DNA of 44,831 nucleotides from Coriobacteriia bacterium (GCA_025361885.1 JANYJF010000069.1:1-44831), one strand, 5' to 3'; positions 31,262 to 40,665 are shown, counted from the stretch's first letter. A program made the numbers and translations. The notes: generated by a model not told the origin, from the letters alone.

Positions 31262-32079
31262 CGGACGACGCGCGCATGACGGCCGTGAACGCGGCTTCCG
31301 GCCGCTTGGCGGAGCTGACCGGGGACGTCGTTCCCTCGGCACTGGTGGTGCTGGGTTCTGGTCTGTCGGGCGTCGTCGACGCCATGGAGGTGTCCGGGGA
31401 GCTGCCCTTCGGTGAGCTGCCCGGCTTCGCGGCATCGGCGGTGGCGGGTCACACCGGCACGTTCGTGTTCGGTCACATGGGCGCGACGCCGGTGCTCGTG
31501 ATGATGGGCCGCCTGCACCTCTATGAGGGCCATCCTGTCGACCAGGTCGTGCTGCCCGTGCGCGCCGCGGCCGTGCTCGGCTGCAAGGTCCTGATCGTCA
31601 CCAACGCGGCCGGTGGCATCACTGCCGACCTGCACGTGGGGCAGACGATGCTCATCGCGGACCACATCAACCTGCTCGGCGTGAACCCGCTGACCGGATC
31701 GAACCTGGACGCGCTCGGTACGCGCTTCCCGCCCATGGCGGGTGCGTACAGTGCCCGGATCAACATGCTCGCCGTCGCCGCTGCGGAGGAGCTCGGGATG
31801 GACCTCGCGGAAGGCGTGTACGCGGCCGTTCCCGGTCCCAACTATGAGACGGCGGCGGAAGTGCGCGCGCTTCGTACATTGGGCGCCGACGCGGTCGGCA
31901 TGTCGACCGTGCCCGAGGTCATCGCCGGCGTGCACGCCGGCATGGAGGTGGCGGGCTTCTCTCTCATCGCCAACGTGGCCGCGGACGTCGGGCACGGGCA
32001 CGCTGACGTGCTCGCGGCTGTCGGTTCGGGAACGCCCCTCTTGACTTCGCTGCTCGCTGCTATACTGGGCCGGTTGTAG
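31258..32079 (+). CDS. punA: Trimeric purine nucleoside phosphorylase
   Basis: 273 aa of the PNP/MTAP family. Phosphate loop GSGLSG; VTNAAGGI; GPNYETAAEVRALRTLGADAVGMSTVPEVI. Y196-E197 corresponds to Phe200-Glu201 of mammalian PNP, and N239 (FSLIAN) to Asn243, with H248 in place of His257. That Glu/Asn pair favours 6-oxopurines (inosine, guanosine) over adenosine or methylthioadenosine. ATG start overlapping the previous stop (ATGA), with GAGG 7 bases before. The partners are AhcY and MtnA, so the natural substrate may include methylthioinosine; that part is inference. Confidence 0.9.
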   Translation: MTDDARMTAVNAASGRLAELTGDVVPSALVVLGSGLSGVVDAMEVSGELPFGELPGFAASAVAGHTGTFVFGHMGATPVLVMMGRLHLYEGHPVDQVVLPVRAAAVLGCKVLIVTNAAGGITADLHVGQTMLIADHINLLGVNPLTGSNLDALGTRFPPMAGAYSARINMLAVAAAEELGMDLAEGVYAAVPGPNYETAAEVRALRTLGADAVGMSTVPEVIAGVHAGMEVAGFSLIANVAADVGHGHADVLAAVGSGTPLLTSLLAAILGRL

Positions 32080-32091
32080 CGTCACTCGTAA

Positions 32092-33366
<1,275 letters not shown>

Positions 33367-33418
33367 GGGCGCGTCGCGCCGCTATCCGTGACTCGGGACC
33401 GAGGGGCTGAGACGCCAC

Positions 33419-34822
33419 ATGGCAGATGACGTCCGCACCCGGCGTTCGGTCGCGGAGACCGTGGCGCTGTGCGCGCTGGTCCTGCTCGTGCTGGTCGTCC
33501 CGATCGTCGGGGGCCGGCTGACGCTGGGCCGCCTGCCGCTCGACGCCGTCACCATCGCGCTCCCGCTGGCGTTGGTGGCCGCATATCCGTTCCTCCGCAG
33601 GCTCGGCACGCGTCGCGTGCCGAGCCTGCTGTTCGAGGTCCCGGCGCTCGTGTTCCTCGCCATCGCCGTTGTTAGCGGCGTGTTCGCCCAGGACCGCGCC
33701 GGTGCCGCGATGGCGTTGGCGCGGTACGCCGCCTACTTCGCGCTCGCCGGGGCGGTCTCGGCCGTGTGCGTGCGACCGGCGAACCGGCGCATCCTGTCGT
33801 GGGCGGTCGCCGGCGCCACGGCCGTCACAGTCGGCCAGGCCGCGGTGCAGTACTTGAGGCCTGGTCAGGCGGTGGCGTCGTTCGGCTTTTCGGACGCGGT
33901 CGCGGCGCGCGTGATCGGCTCGTTCGGCAACCCCAACGGGTACGCGGAGTACCTCGTGGTCGCCCTCGCGATCGCGGTGTCGCTCGCGCTCACCGAGCGT
34001 GGAGCGAGGCGATGGATCGCGTGGGTGATCGTGGCCGGGGGCCTCGTCGCCTTCGCATTGACGTACACGCGCGGCAGCTGGCTGGCCCTGCTCGTCGGTG
34101 TGCTGGTGGCCTCGGCCGTCGTCGACATTCGGTGGTCCGTCGCATTCGCCGCCGCGGGGGCCGCGTTGCTGGCCGTCGTGCCCGGAGGCATCGCGCGGCT
34201 CACGTCGATCTTCGCGGCGAAGGGCGGAGCGTCGGTGCGGCTGCCCCTGTGGCACATGGCGTTGGACATGATCGAGTTGCACCCGATCGCTGGCGTGGGG
34301 CTCGGAGGGTATCTCAGGGCGTTGACGGCGCAGGTCTCGGCGACTCCCGCGATCCTGCCTCGTGGCGCCGAAGGGGTGTTCACGGCCCACGACTCCTACC
34401 TGATGGTCATGGCTGAGACCGGCGTTCCCGGTGGCCTCGCGTTCGTGTGGCTGGTCACGCGGGTCGTCCGGTCGTGCGGGATGTACGCCGCGCGCCTGGT
34501 CCGAGGATCGATGGACTGGCTGCGGCATGCGGCATTCACCGCAGGAATCATCGCGTTCGCGGCCAACGCGGTCACCGACAACACGTTCCAGAACCCTCGC
34601 GGTGCCACGCTGTTCTGGGTGCTCGCCGGGCTGATGGCGGCCAACGGCGCGCTCGCCGCCGCCGCCCCAGCCGTGGAGTCCGGCGGACGGTTACCGTGGA
34701 TGTGGCGCCTGCCCGCGACACACGGGCGCGTGCTCGTCGACTCGCCGGTCGGCGCCTTCGTCTTCGGCCCCGGTGTCTCCGACGCACCGGATCTCGAGCC
34801 GTGGGCCGGCGTGTCCCGATGA
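33419..34822 (+). CDS. O-antigen ligase/Wzy-like membrane protein (copy 1)
   Basis: 467 aa with about 11-12 hydrophobic segments and a large extracytoplasmic loop carrying the Wzy_C/O-antigen-ligase pattern: LTYTRGSWLALL, then a loop with PLWHMALDMIELHPIAGVGLGGYL and HDSYLMVMAETGVPGGLAF. Such proteins polymerise or ligate lipid-linked glycans outside the membrane. The C-terminal cytoplasmic tail ends with FVFGPG and DLEPW. A paralogue follows at once with a 4-base overlap. GAGGGG lies 12 bases before the ATG. Confidence 0.82.
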   Translation: MADDVRTRRSVAETVALCALVLLVLVVPIVGGRLTLGRLPLDAVTIALPLALVAAYPFLRRLGTRRVPSLLFEVPALVFLAIAVVSGVFAQDRAGAAMALARYAAYFALAGAVSAVCVRPANRRILSWAVAGATAVTVGQAAVQYLRPGQAVASFGFSDAVAARVIGSFGNPNGYAEYLVVALAIAVSLALTERGARRWIAWVIVAGGLVAFALTYTRGSWLALLVGVLVASAVVDIRWSVAFAAAGAALLAVVPGGIARLTSIFAAKGGASVRLPLWHMALDMIELHPIAGVGLGGYLRALTAQVSATPAILPRGAEGVFTAHDSYLMVMAETGVPGGLAFVWLVTRVVRSCGMYAARLVRGSMDWLRHAAFTAGIIAFAANAVTDNTFQNPRGATLFWVLAGLMAANGALAAAAPAVESGGRLPWMWRLPATHGRVLVDSPVGAFVFGPGVSDAPDLEPWAGVSR

Positions 34823-36204
34823 CGGCCACCGGGAGTCCCAGCGGCGCGGAGCCGAGGTCCACGGTCGAGAAATTGGCGCTGGCGGCGTTGCTTGCCGTTG
34901 TGGTGCTGGTGCCCTTCACCCCCGTGGATATGCATCTGGCCGGACTTCGGATAGCCGACGGCGGAACCATACTGCTGCCGCTGTGCGCCCTCGCCTCGTA
35001 CCCGTTCCTGCGCAGGCTCGGTGTCGAGCGGCTGCCGTCCCTGGCGATCGAGTCGCCCATGGCGGTGTTCATGCTGGTCTCACTCGTCGGGATCGTCTTC
35101 GCTCAAACGAGAGTGACGGCGGCGCTCGCCTGGGTCCGCTACGCGCTCTACTTCGATCTCGCGTTCGTCGTCGCCGCGCTGACGCGTCGCGGAGCGAACC
35201 GGAGGGTCGTGATGTGGGCATTCGCTGGAAGCGCGAGCCTCGCCGCGCTGCTTGCGCTGCTGCAGCCTCTTCGCAGCGCGGCCCCCGATCGCGTCTTCGC
35301 GGTGGCCGGCGGTCCGGCGGTGCGCGTGTTCTCGACCTTCGTGAATCCGAACTTCTACTCCGAGTATCTCGTGCTCGCGTTCGCCGCTTGCATTGCGATG
35401 GCCATGGCCGAACGCGGTCGCGGGCGGGTGGTCGCCGGCGCCGCAGCTCTCCTGCAGTTCGTGGCCCTGATGCTCACGTACACGCGAGGCAGTTGGCTGG
35501 CGCTGGTACTTGGAACCGCCGTGGGCGCGGCGCTCTCCGACCCCCGCTGGCTGTGGGCCGTGGGCGGCGTGGCCGCCGGCGCGCTGGCCGTTCCCGCCTT
35601 GCGCGATCGGCTCTCCGGGTTGGTGGCCGGCGGCGGCAGCGCGGGACAGCGGTTGACCGTATGGGCCCACGCATTCGACCTCATCCGCGCCTTCCCCGTG
35701 ATCGGCGTCGGGCTCGGCGGGTATCTGAACGCGCTCGTGCGACTGACCGGCAGGGTGGCGTCCGATTCCGGCGGCGACATCCTGGGCGCGCACGACTCGT
35801 ATCTGCAGCTGACGGCCGAGGCCGGCCTGCTCGGAGGTCTCGCCTTCGTGTGGACCGCGGTCGCGGCGTGCGCGGCCGGCGTGCGCTACACGCTCGCTCC
35901 CGGCGGCGGTCCGGCCACAGCCGAGACTGTCGCGCAGGCCCGCCACGTGAACGCCGCGCTGACCGTCGGTGTGATCGCCTTCGCTGTCAACGCTCTCGTG
36001 AGCAACTCATTCCAGCACCCGCAGGCGGCCGCGTTCTTCTGGGTCGTCGTGGGGCTGCAGGCGGGCAACGGTGAGGTGCTGCGGCGCCTGTCCGGGCTCC
36101 GCCCCGTGACCGGTGGGCCGCTCGGCCGAATCCTGTTCGGACCCGGCGCGGCCCAGTCATCCTTGCTCGAACTCGAACCGTGGCAGACCACACTAGGAGC
36201 GTGA
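34819..36204 (+). CDS. O-antigen ligase/Wzy-like membrane protein (copy 2)
   Basis: 461 aa paralogue of the preceding gene with the same order of blocks: SYPFLRRLGVERLPSL, NPNFYSEYLVLAFA, LTYTRGSWLALVLG, FPVIGVGLGGYLNAL, HDSYLQLTAEAGLLGGLAFVW, SNSFQHPQAAAFFW and the tail ILFGPG with LELEPWQ. Start ATG 34819 overlaps copy 1 by 4 bases; the longer open frame is read-through in copy 1. The two may act as separate polymerase and ligase, or on different polymers. It ends three bases before mtnA. Confidence 0.82.
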   Translation: MTATGSPSGAEPRSTVEKLALAALLAVVVLVPFTPVDMHLAGLRIADGGTILLPLCALASYPFLRRLGVERLPSLAIESPMAVFMLVSLVGIVFAQTRVTAALAWVRYALYFDLAFVVAALTRRGANRRVVMWAFAGSASLAALLALLQPLRSAAPDRVFAVAGGPAVRVFSTFVNPNFYSEYLVLAFAACIAMAMAERGRGRVVAGAAALLQFVALMLTYTRGSWLALVLGTAVGAALSDPRWLWAVGGVAAGALAVPALRDRLSGLVAGGGSAGQRLTVWAHAFDLIRAFPVIGVGLGGYLNALVRLTGRVASDSGGDILGAHDSYLQLTAEAGLLGGLAFVWTAVAACAAGVRYTLAPGGGPATAETVAQARHVNAALTVGVIAFAVNALVSNSFQHPQAAAFFWVVVGLQAGNGEVLRRLSGLRPVTGGPLGRILFGPGAAQSSLLELEPWQTTLGA

Positions 36205-36207
36205 CCG

Positions 36208-37443
36208 ATGGCCGTCGAAGACATCGCCCGAACCATCTGGTGGGACGACGAGCAGCGCCGCGTGATGCTGATCGACCAGTCCCGTCTTCCCCTCGTGGGC
36301 GATCTGCTCGTGTGCAGCACCGCTGACGGAGTTTGCACGGCCATCACCGGCATGGCGGTGCGCGGAGCTCCCGCGCTGGGTGTCGCCGCCGCGTTGGCGA
36401 TCGCTCTGTGGGCCGCCAACGAGTCGGACGAGATCACGGGGACCGACGAGTTCATGGCCGAGCTGGACGCGGTGGCCGCCAAGATCACCGCCACCCGGCC
36501 CACCGCCGTCAACCTCTTCTGGGGCGCAGAGCGCATGCGCGCCCTGGCCCGCGCCAATGCGAACCTGCCGCTGCCAGAGCTGCGCGAGTCGCTCGTGGCC
36601 GAGGCCGTGTCGATGGAGAGCGAGGACGAGGAGCGTAACCGCGCCATCGGGCGCTTCGGTGCCGAGTTGCTGCCCGATGAGCCCTCCGTCCTGACCCACT
36701 GCAACGCCGGCTCGCTCGCCACCGTGTTCTATGGCACCGCGCTCGGGGTCATCTTCGCGGCGCAGGAGGCCGGCAAGAAGCCCCAGGTGTGGGTCGACGA
36801 GACGCGCCCGGTCCTGCAGGGCGCGCGCCTCACAGCGTGGGAGCTGCGCATGGCCGGCATCCCGTTCCACCTCATCACCGACAACATGGCCGCGTCGGTC
36901 ATGCGCAGCGGGTGGGTGGACGCGGTGATCGTCGGCGCGGACCGTATCGCGGCCAATGGCGACGTCGCGAACAAGATCGGGACGTACGGGCTGGCCGTCC
37001 TGTGCCACGAGCACGGCATCCCGTTCTACGTGGCTGCCCCGACCTCGACCGTCGACCTCACGCTCGAGAGCGGGGAGGGCATCGTCATAGAGGAGAGAGA
37101 CCCGCGCGAAGTGCTCGGCGTGACGTTCTCGGGTGTGTTCGAGCCCCGCTCGCCCGAGGAGGCGCGCGCCTGGGACCTGCTCACCCAGGAGGGCTCCTAC
37201 GCGGTGCCGTTCACGAAGGGTCACGCGATGGAGATCGCCCGCAAAGGAGCCGCCTATCAGGTGGACGGCTGGGTGCGAGTGGCGCCCCCCGGCGTCGAGG
37301 TCTACAATCCGGCCTTCGACGTCACGCCGGCCAAGTACGTGACCGCGATCATCACCGAGCGCGGTGTGGCGCGCCCCGACTATATGGGGTCGCTCGCGGA
37401 CATGTGCGCCGGTTCCGGCGCCATCGACGAGATCGGCGCGTAG
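36208..37443 (+). CDS. mtnA: S-methyl-5-thioribose-1-phosphate isomerase with an insertion
   Basis: 411 aa. Isomerises methylthioribose-1-phosphate to methylthioribulose-1-phosphate. Catalytic Cys165 (THCNAG) and Asp245 (GADRIAANGD) keep the 80-residue spacing of characterised MtnA; RGAPALG and NPAFDVTPA are also present. Typical MtnA is about 350 aa. Here roughly 45-50 extra residues (about 303-355) sit between EERDPREV and RVAPPGVEVYNP; they contain FTKGHAMEIARKGAAYQVDGW. AGGAG lies 8-9 bases before the ATG, just inside the Wzy-like gene's end. It takes the product expected from a PNP/MTAP acting on a methylthio-nucleoside. Confidence 0.93.
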   Translation: MAVEDIARTIWWDDEQRRVMLIDQSRLPLVGDLLVCSTADGVCTAITGMAVRGAPALGVAAALAIALWAANESDEITGTDEFMAELDAVAAKITATRPTAVNLFWGAERMRALARANANLPLPELRESLVAEAVSMESEDEERNRAIGRFGAELLPDEPSVLTHCNAGSLATVFYGTALGVIFAAQEAGKKPQVWVDETRPVLQGARLTAWELRMAGIPFHLITDNMAASVMRSGWVDAVIVGADRIAANGDVANKIGTYGLAVLCHEHGIPFYVAAPTSTVDLTLESGEGIVIEERDPREVLGVTFSGVFEPRSPEEARAWDLLTQEGSYAVPFTKGHAMEIARKGAAYQVDGWVRVAPPGVEVYNPAFDVTPAKYVTAIITERGVARPDYMGSLADMCAGSGAIDEIGA

Positions 37444-37486
37444 CGGTTCGGACCCGCGCGGCCGGCGCGCTTCGAAAGGAGGGCCC

Positions 37487-37728
37487 GTGCCCATCTCAAC
37501 GACCCGATACACGAGTTCCTGACGTTCCCTGCGGTCATCGCCCTGCTGCTTGCGGTCGTTCTCAAACCCGTTCCGATCCCGGCGGCGGTCATGGACTGGT
37601 TGGCAGTGCCGGCGAAGATGACGGTGCCTCTCGTGGTGATCTCGGTGGAGTTGACGCTCGAGTGGTCGGCGGTCAGGCAAAGGATCGGCGCGCTCGCGAC
37701 GTCCGCCGCGACCATCCCTGTAGCGTAG
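37487..37728 (+). pseudogene. Remnant of an AEC-family (auxin efflux carrier/malate permease) transporter
   Basis: A strong ribosome site (AAAGGAGG) stands 3 bases before GTG 37487, but that frame stops after 11 codons. The frame two bases on (from 37489) reads HLNDPIHEFLTFPAVIALLL, then a TFP/LLL/KPVPIPAAV/PLVVISVELTL series typical of the C-terminal half of AEC permeases, up to TAG at 37726. Some 200 N-terminal residues and the last helices are missing. It looks like a gene that lost its middle by deletion, leaving its translation start and a C-terminal piece joined out of frame. The remaining sequence up to comF (37729-37809) shows nothing further. Confidence 0.6.
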
Positions 37729-37809
37729 GCACTGATACGGTAACCGGCCCGGCCCGCGCTCGGACCGCCCGTCGCGCCGCGACGCGAGCGGACGAAGGGG
37801 GTCCGGAAG

Positions 37810-38490
37810 ATGCTCGAAGCGCTCGCGGAGCTGCTGTTCCCGACACGTTGCGCCGGCTGCGACCTCCCGGGCGGGCTGCTGTGCGCGGCGTGCGCAGAGA
37901 GGCTGCCTCTCATCGATCCCGCGACCGCGTGTCCCCGCTGCGGCGCTCCCACGGTCTCGGCATGCTGTGTCGAGTGTGCGGACGTGCCGTTCACCTTCAC
38001 CGCCGCACGGTGTGCGGGCGTGCTCGAACCGCCCCTGTCGCGGATGGTGGCGCTTCACAAGGATGCCGGCGAGCGCCGGCTGGCGCCGGCCCTCGCCTCA
38101 CTCGCGCTCGACGTGCTCTCAGGCTGGCTCGAGTGGCCGGATGCGGTCTGCGGCGTGCCCGCGTCGCCGGCGGCGGTGCTCCATCGCGGGTTCGACCACG
38201 GCGCCAGTCTGGCGGCGAGCCTCGGAGGCCTGGCCGGCATCCCCGCGATCGAGCCGCTGCGCTGCCGGCCGCGCCTGGACCAGCGCGCCCTGACCCGGGA
38301 GCAGCGGCGCGCCAACGCCGCGCGGTCGATCGTGCCCCATGCGGGGGTGCACGTCCCAGCGCGGGTCCTGCTCCTCGATGACGTCTTCACTACCGGCGCC
38401 ACGCTCGACGCGGCCGCCTCCGCGCTGCTGTCCGCGGGGGCCGTCGAGGTCCGTGTCGTGGCCGTCGCGAGAGCCTGCGGCGGAGGGTGA
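37810..38490 (+). CDS. comF: ComF-family phosphoribosyltransferase-like protein
   Basis: 226 aa. N-terminal zinc ribbons (C14-x2-C17, then CAAC, CPRC and CVEC pairs) and a PRTase domain with the PRPP motif LLLDDVFTTGATL near residue 190. ComF proteins take part in DNA uptake for transformation; the reaction is uncertain. It stands alone here without other com genes. GAAGGGGG lies upstream of the ATG. Nothing suggests decay. Confidence 0.9.
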   Translation: MLEALAELLFPTRCAGCDLPGGLLCAACAERLPLIDPATACPRCGAPTVSACCVECADVPFTFTAARCAGVLEPPLSRMVALHKDAGERRLAPALASLALDVLSGWLEWPDAVCGVPASPAAVLHRGFDHGASLAASLGGLAGIPAIEPLRCRPRLDQRALTREQRRANAARSIVPHAGVHVPARVLLLDDVFTTGATLDAAASALLSAGAVEVRVVAVARACGGG

Positions 38491-38782
38491 GCATGGTACA
38501 CTTCTGGATGCTTCCATCCGGGTCTGTGGTTGCGGGCGCGCAAGCGCCCTAGTCCATGGTAGACGCGGCCGAAAGGACCCACGTAAGCCGGCGATCTCGT
38601 ATCGTCGCGCGAGCATGGCGCGTCTTAGGGGTAAGTCGTACCGTCCGTTTGGGTCGCATCCCGCGGCCCCGGGCGAGAGGGCCGGTAGTGAGATCACATC
38701 AAGCGGAAGCCCCTGTATGCGAGTGTGGGGCCAAAGACCAGGTCAGCCGGGTGGAAGCACTAGATCTTCTTCGGAGGTCCGC
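38491..38782 (+). other. 292-base GC-rich structured leader or unidentified ncRNA
   Basis: No convincing ORF on either strand. Several good stems: GGATG-CTTC-CATCC (38506-38519), GGGCGC-GCAA-GCGCCC with a GNRA loop (38534-38549), an enclosing GGGTC/GACCC pair, CGGCCC/GGGCCG near 38664-38682, and GCCCC/GGGGC near 38709-38731. A TACACT at 38497-38502 could be a -10 box starting a transcript near 38509. It ends at the ribosome site of the ABC binding-protein gene, so it may be a riboswitch-like leader. I could not match it to a known class. Confidence 0.4.
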
Positions 38783-39637
38783 GTGAGGGTTTCGCGAGTC
38801 ACAGCGTCACTGCTCGTCACGGCGCTCATCGCGAGCGCCGTCGTGCTCTCCGGGTGTGCGGGCAACGTCGGCACAGCACCGATGACGCCCAAGGTCGCTC
38901 CGCCGGTCATCGCGAAGGCGGGGGAGCTCACGGTCGCCGTCGACCTGTCGTATCCGCCGTTCGCCTCCAAGATGGGCGAAGACAAGGTCGGCTGGGACGT
39001 GGACGTGGCTGCGGCCATCGCCGACCGCCTCGGTCTCAAACTCGTGCTCGTCGACGCCAGGCCCGACGCGGCCGCCAAGCTCCTGGCTGCCAAGAAGGCC
39101 GACATGGTGCTAGGCGACCTGTCCGTCGCCCGCGCGCTCGACCTCGACGTGGCGTTCGCTGGCTCGTACGCTTCGGACGCCCCCGCGGTGTTCTCATCGA
39201 AGGGGGTCACGGTCAGCCCGGATGCTCTTGGCGGGAAGCGGATAGCCACACAGAAGGGGTCCGAGGCGTACTGGCTGCTGGCCGACACGTATGGCGAACA
39301 GGCCCTCATGCTGTACCCGGATCTTCGCGAGGCCATGAGCGCCCTCGCGGGTGGCCAGGCGGACGTCGTGGCAGGTGATGCCATCGTGGGTGGGTACATG
39401 CTCCGCGACTTTCCGAAGATCGCCTTCGCCGGACAACTCGCGCAGGCGAGTCCTTTGGGCGTGGGCGTCTCGAAGGGCGCTCCCAAGCTCGAAGTGGCGG
39501 TACGTCGCGCTCTCGACGAGATGTCGGCCCAGGGCATCCTGGCCACATTGCGCAGGAAGTGGGTGGGCGACCTTCCTCAGCTCAAGTCCCCTGGTGCCGA
39601 GTCCTCCTCGACCGCCGACGCGACCGGCTCGCCGTAA
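38783..39637 (+). CDS. Lipoprotein amino-acid-binding protein (ABC transporter, family 3), first copy
   Basis: 284 aa. Signal peptide and lipobox LSG-C25, so it is anchored outside the membrane. The SBP_bac_3 fold opens GELTVAVDLSYPPFASK and continues with GWDVDVAAAIADRLGLKLVLVD. It is divergent: the usual Arg/Asp residues binding the amino-acid backbone are not clear, and after LGDLSVARALDLDVAFAGSY the typical acidic hinge is weak. GTG start with GGAGG 5 bases before. It precedes a second, more typical binding protein by 150 bases. Confidence 0.82.
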   Translation: MRVSRVTASLLVTALIASAVVLSGCAGNVGTAPMTPKVAPPVIAKAGELTVAVDLSYPPFASKMGEDKVGWDVDVAAAIADRLGLKLVLVDARPDAAAKLLAAKKADMVLGDLSVARALDLDVAFAGSYASDAPAVFSSKGVTVSPDALGGKRIATQKGSEAYWLLADTYGEQALMLYPDLREAMSALAGGQADVVAGDAIVGGYMLRDFPKIAFAGQLAQASPLGVGVSKGAPKLEVAVRRALDEMSAQGILATLRRKWVGDLPQLKSPGAESSSTADATGSP

Positions 39638-39683
39638 GGCCGGCTCGAAGCAGCGCAGCCGAAGTCGACGCATGCCTCTCGTA

Positions 39684-39699
39684 ATGCACCAGCGTGCAT
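39684..39699 (+). promoter_or_regulatory. Palindromic operator-like site before the second binding protein
   Basis: ATGCAC-CAGC-GTGCAT, a perfect 6-bp dyad in the 150-base gap 39638-39787. As RNA it also sits within a longer hairpin: CGTAA and TGCACCA pair with TGGTGTA and TTACG (39680-39717). It could be a repressor site or a leader stem; no promoter with both hexamers is evident. Confidence 0.35.
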
Positions 39700-39787
39700 C
39701 GTTGGTGTATCGTTACGCCCAGATGGGAGTCATGGTATCCGTTGGGTGGACGGAGCCTTGGAAGCAGACCTGTTACGAGGAGGAAGC

Positions 39788-40618
39788 ATGTCGAAGCACA
39801 GTAAGTGGATCGCGCTGGCACTCGCAGTCGCGATGCTCGGGACCGCGGGCCTCATCGCCGGTTGTTCGAGCAGCACGGCCAGCACGCCCGGCACGACCGG
39901 CACCACGCCCGCGAAGGCGACGGTCAAGACCGTCACGGCCGGCACGCTCGTCGCCGGCTCCGACACGGCGTTCCCGCCGTTCGAGTCCATGAACGGCAAC
40001 ACGGCCGAGGGCTTCGACGTTGATGTCGTGGCGGCCGTCGCCAAGGAGATGGGCCTCAAGAGCGAGTTCAAGTCCTACAAGTTCGACACTCTGATCCCGA
40101 CACTGATCGCCGGCGGCAAGTTCGACATCATCGCGTCGGGCATGACCATCAATGCTGACCGCAAGAAGCAGATCGACTTCTCCAGTCCCTACATCGACTC
40201 CAACCAGTCGATCTCGGTGACGAACGCTTCCACCGTCAAGGCCGCCGCGGACCTCGCCGGCAAGAAGATCGGCGTCCAGTCCGGCACGACCGGTCAGCAG
40301 TGGGCCAAGGAGAACATCCCCACCGCCGTCCTCGTCCCGTTCGATGACACCCTGTCCGCCTTCGCGGCGCTGCAGGCCGGCAAGGTTGACGCGGTCGTCA
40401 ACGACCTGCCCGTGTCCGCGGCCGTCGTCAAGGACGCGACCCGCGGTCTCAAGATCGTCCAGGAGATCCCGACCGGCGAGCAGTACGGTTTCGGCGTCAG
40501 CAAGGCCAATCCCGACCTGCTGAAGGCCGTCGACGGCGCGCTGGCCAAGATCAAGTCCTCTGGTGAGTACGACACCATCTACAAGAAGTGGTTCGGCGTC
40601 GCCCCGAGCAGCAAGTAG
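39788..40618 (+). CDS. Polar amino-acid-binding lipoprotein (ABC transporter, family 3), second copy
   Basis: 276 aa. Lipobox IAG-C26, a Thr/Ser-rich tether, then a standard SBP_bac_3 domain: GTLVAGSDTAFPPFESM, GFDVDVVAAVAKEMGL, FDIIASGMTINADRKKQIDFSSPYI, KIGVQSGTTG, VDAVVNDLPVSA and YGFGVSK. The Arg after NAD and the Asp of NDLPV are positions that bind the amino-acid carboxylate and amine in glutamine/arginine binders. AGGAGG lies 5 bases before the ATG. A terminator-like hairpin separates it from the permease, which would make the binding protein more abundant than the membrane parts. Confidence 0.93.
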   Translation: MSKHSKWIALALAVAMLGTAGLIAGCSSSTASTPGTTGTTPAKATVKTVTAGTLVAGSDTAFPPFESMNGNTAEGFDVDVVAAVAKEMGLKSEFKSYKFDTLIPTLIAGGKFDIIASGMTINADRKKQIDFSSPYIDSNQSISVTNASTVKAAADLAGKKIGVQSGTTGQQWAKENIPTAVLVPFDDTLSAFAALQAGKVDAVVNDLPVSAAVVKDATRGLKIVQEIPTGEQYGFGVSKANPDLLKAVDGALAKIKSSGEYDTIYKKWFGVAPSSK

Positions 40619-40665
40619 CTCCCGGCTATACCAAAGTGTTGCCAGCGTGATACAAAGTACGTTGC

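Noticed and set aside
32041-32066. TTGACT...TATACT promoter for ahcY
   Set aside because: Both hexamers are good but only 14 bases apart, too short for sigma70, and lie inside the PNP coding sequence. Possible but not claimed.
37487-37522. An 11-codon peptide gene after mtnA
   Set aside because: The ribosome site is excellent, but the frame ends at once and the neighbouring frame carries AEC transporter sequence, so it is read as the start of a broken gene.
38731-38760. SRP (4.5S) RNA core
   Set aside because: ACCAGGTCAG...CCGG..GGAAGCA resembles the SRP helix 8 sequence, but two bases of the invariant asymmetric loop are missing, the tetraloop is not GNRA and the flanking arms do not pair well.
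38740-38765. T-box antiterminator
   Set aside because: GGGTGGAAGCAC only loosely recalls the T-box GGGTGGNACCGCG; no stem I specifier loop or AGTA-type bulge is found upstream.
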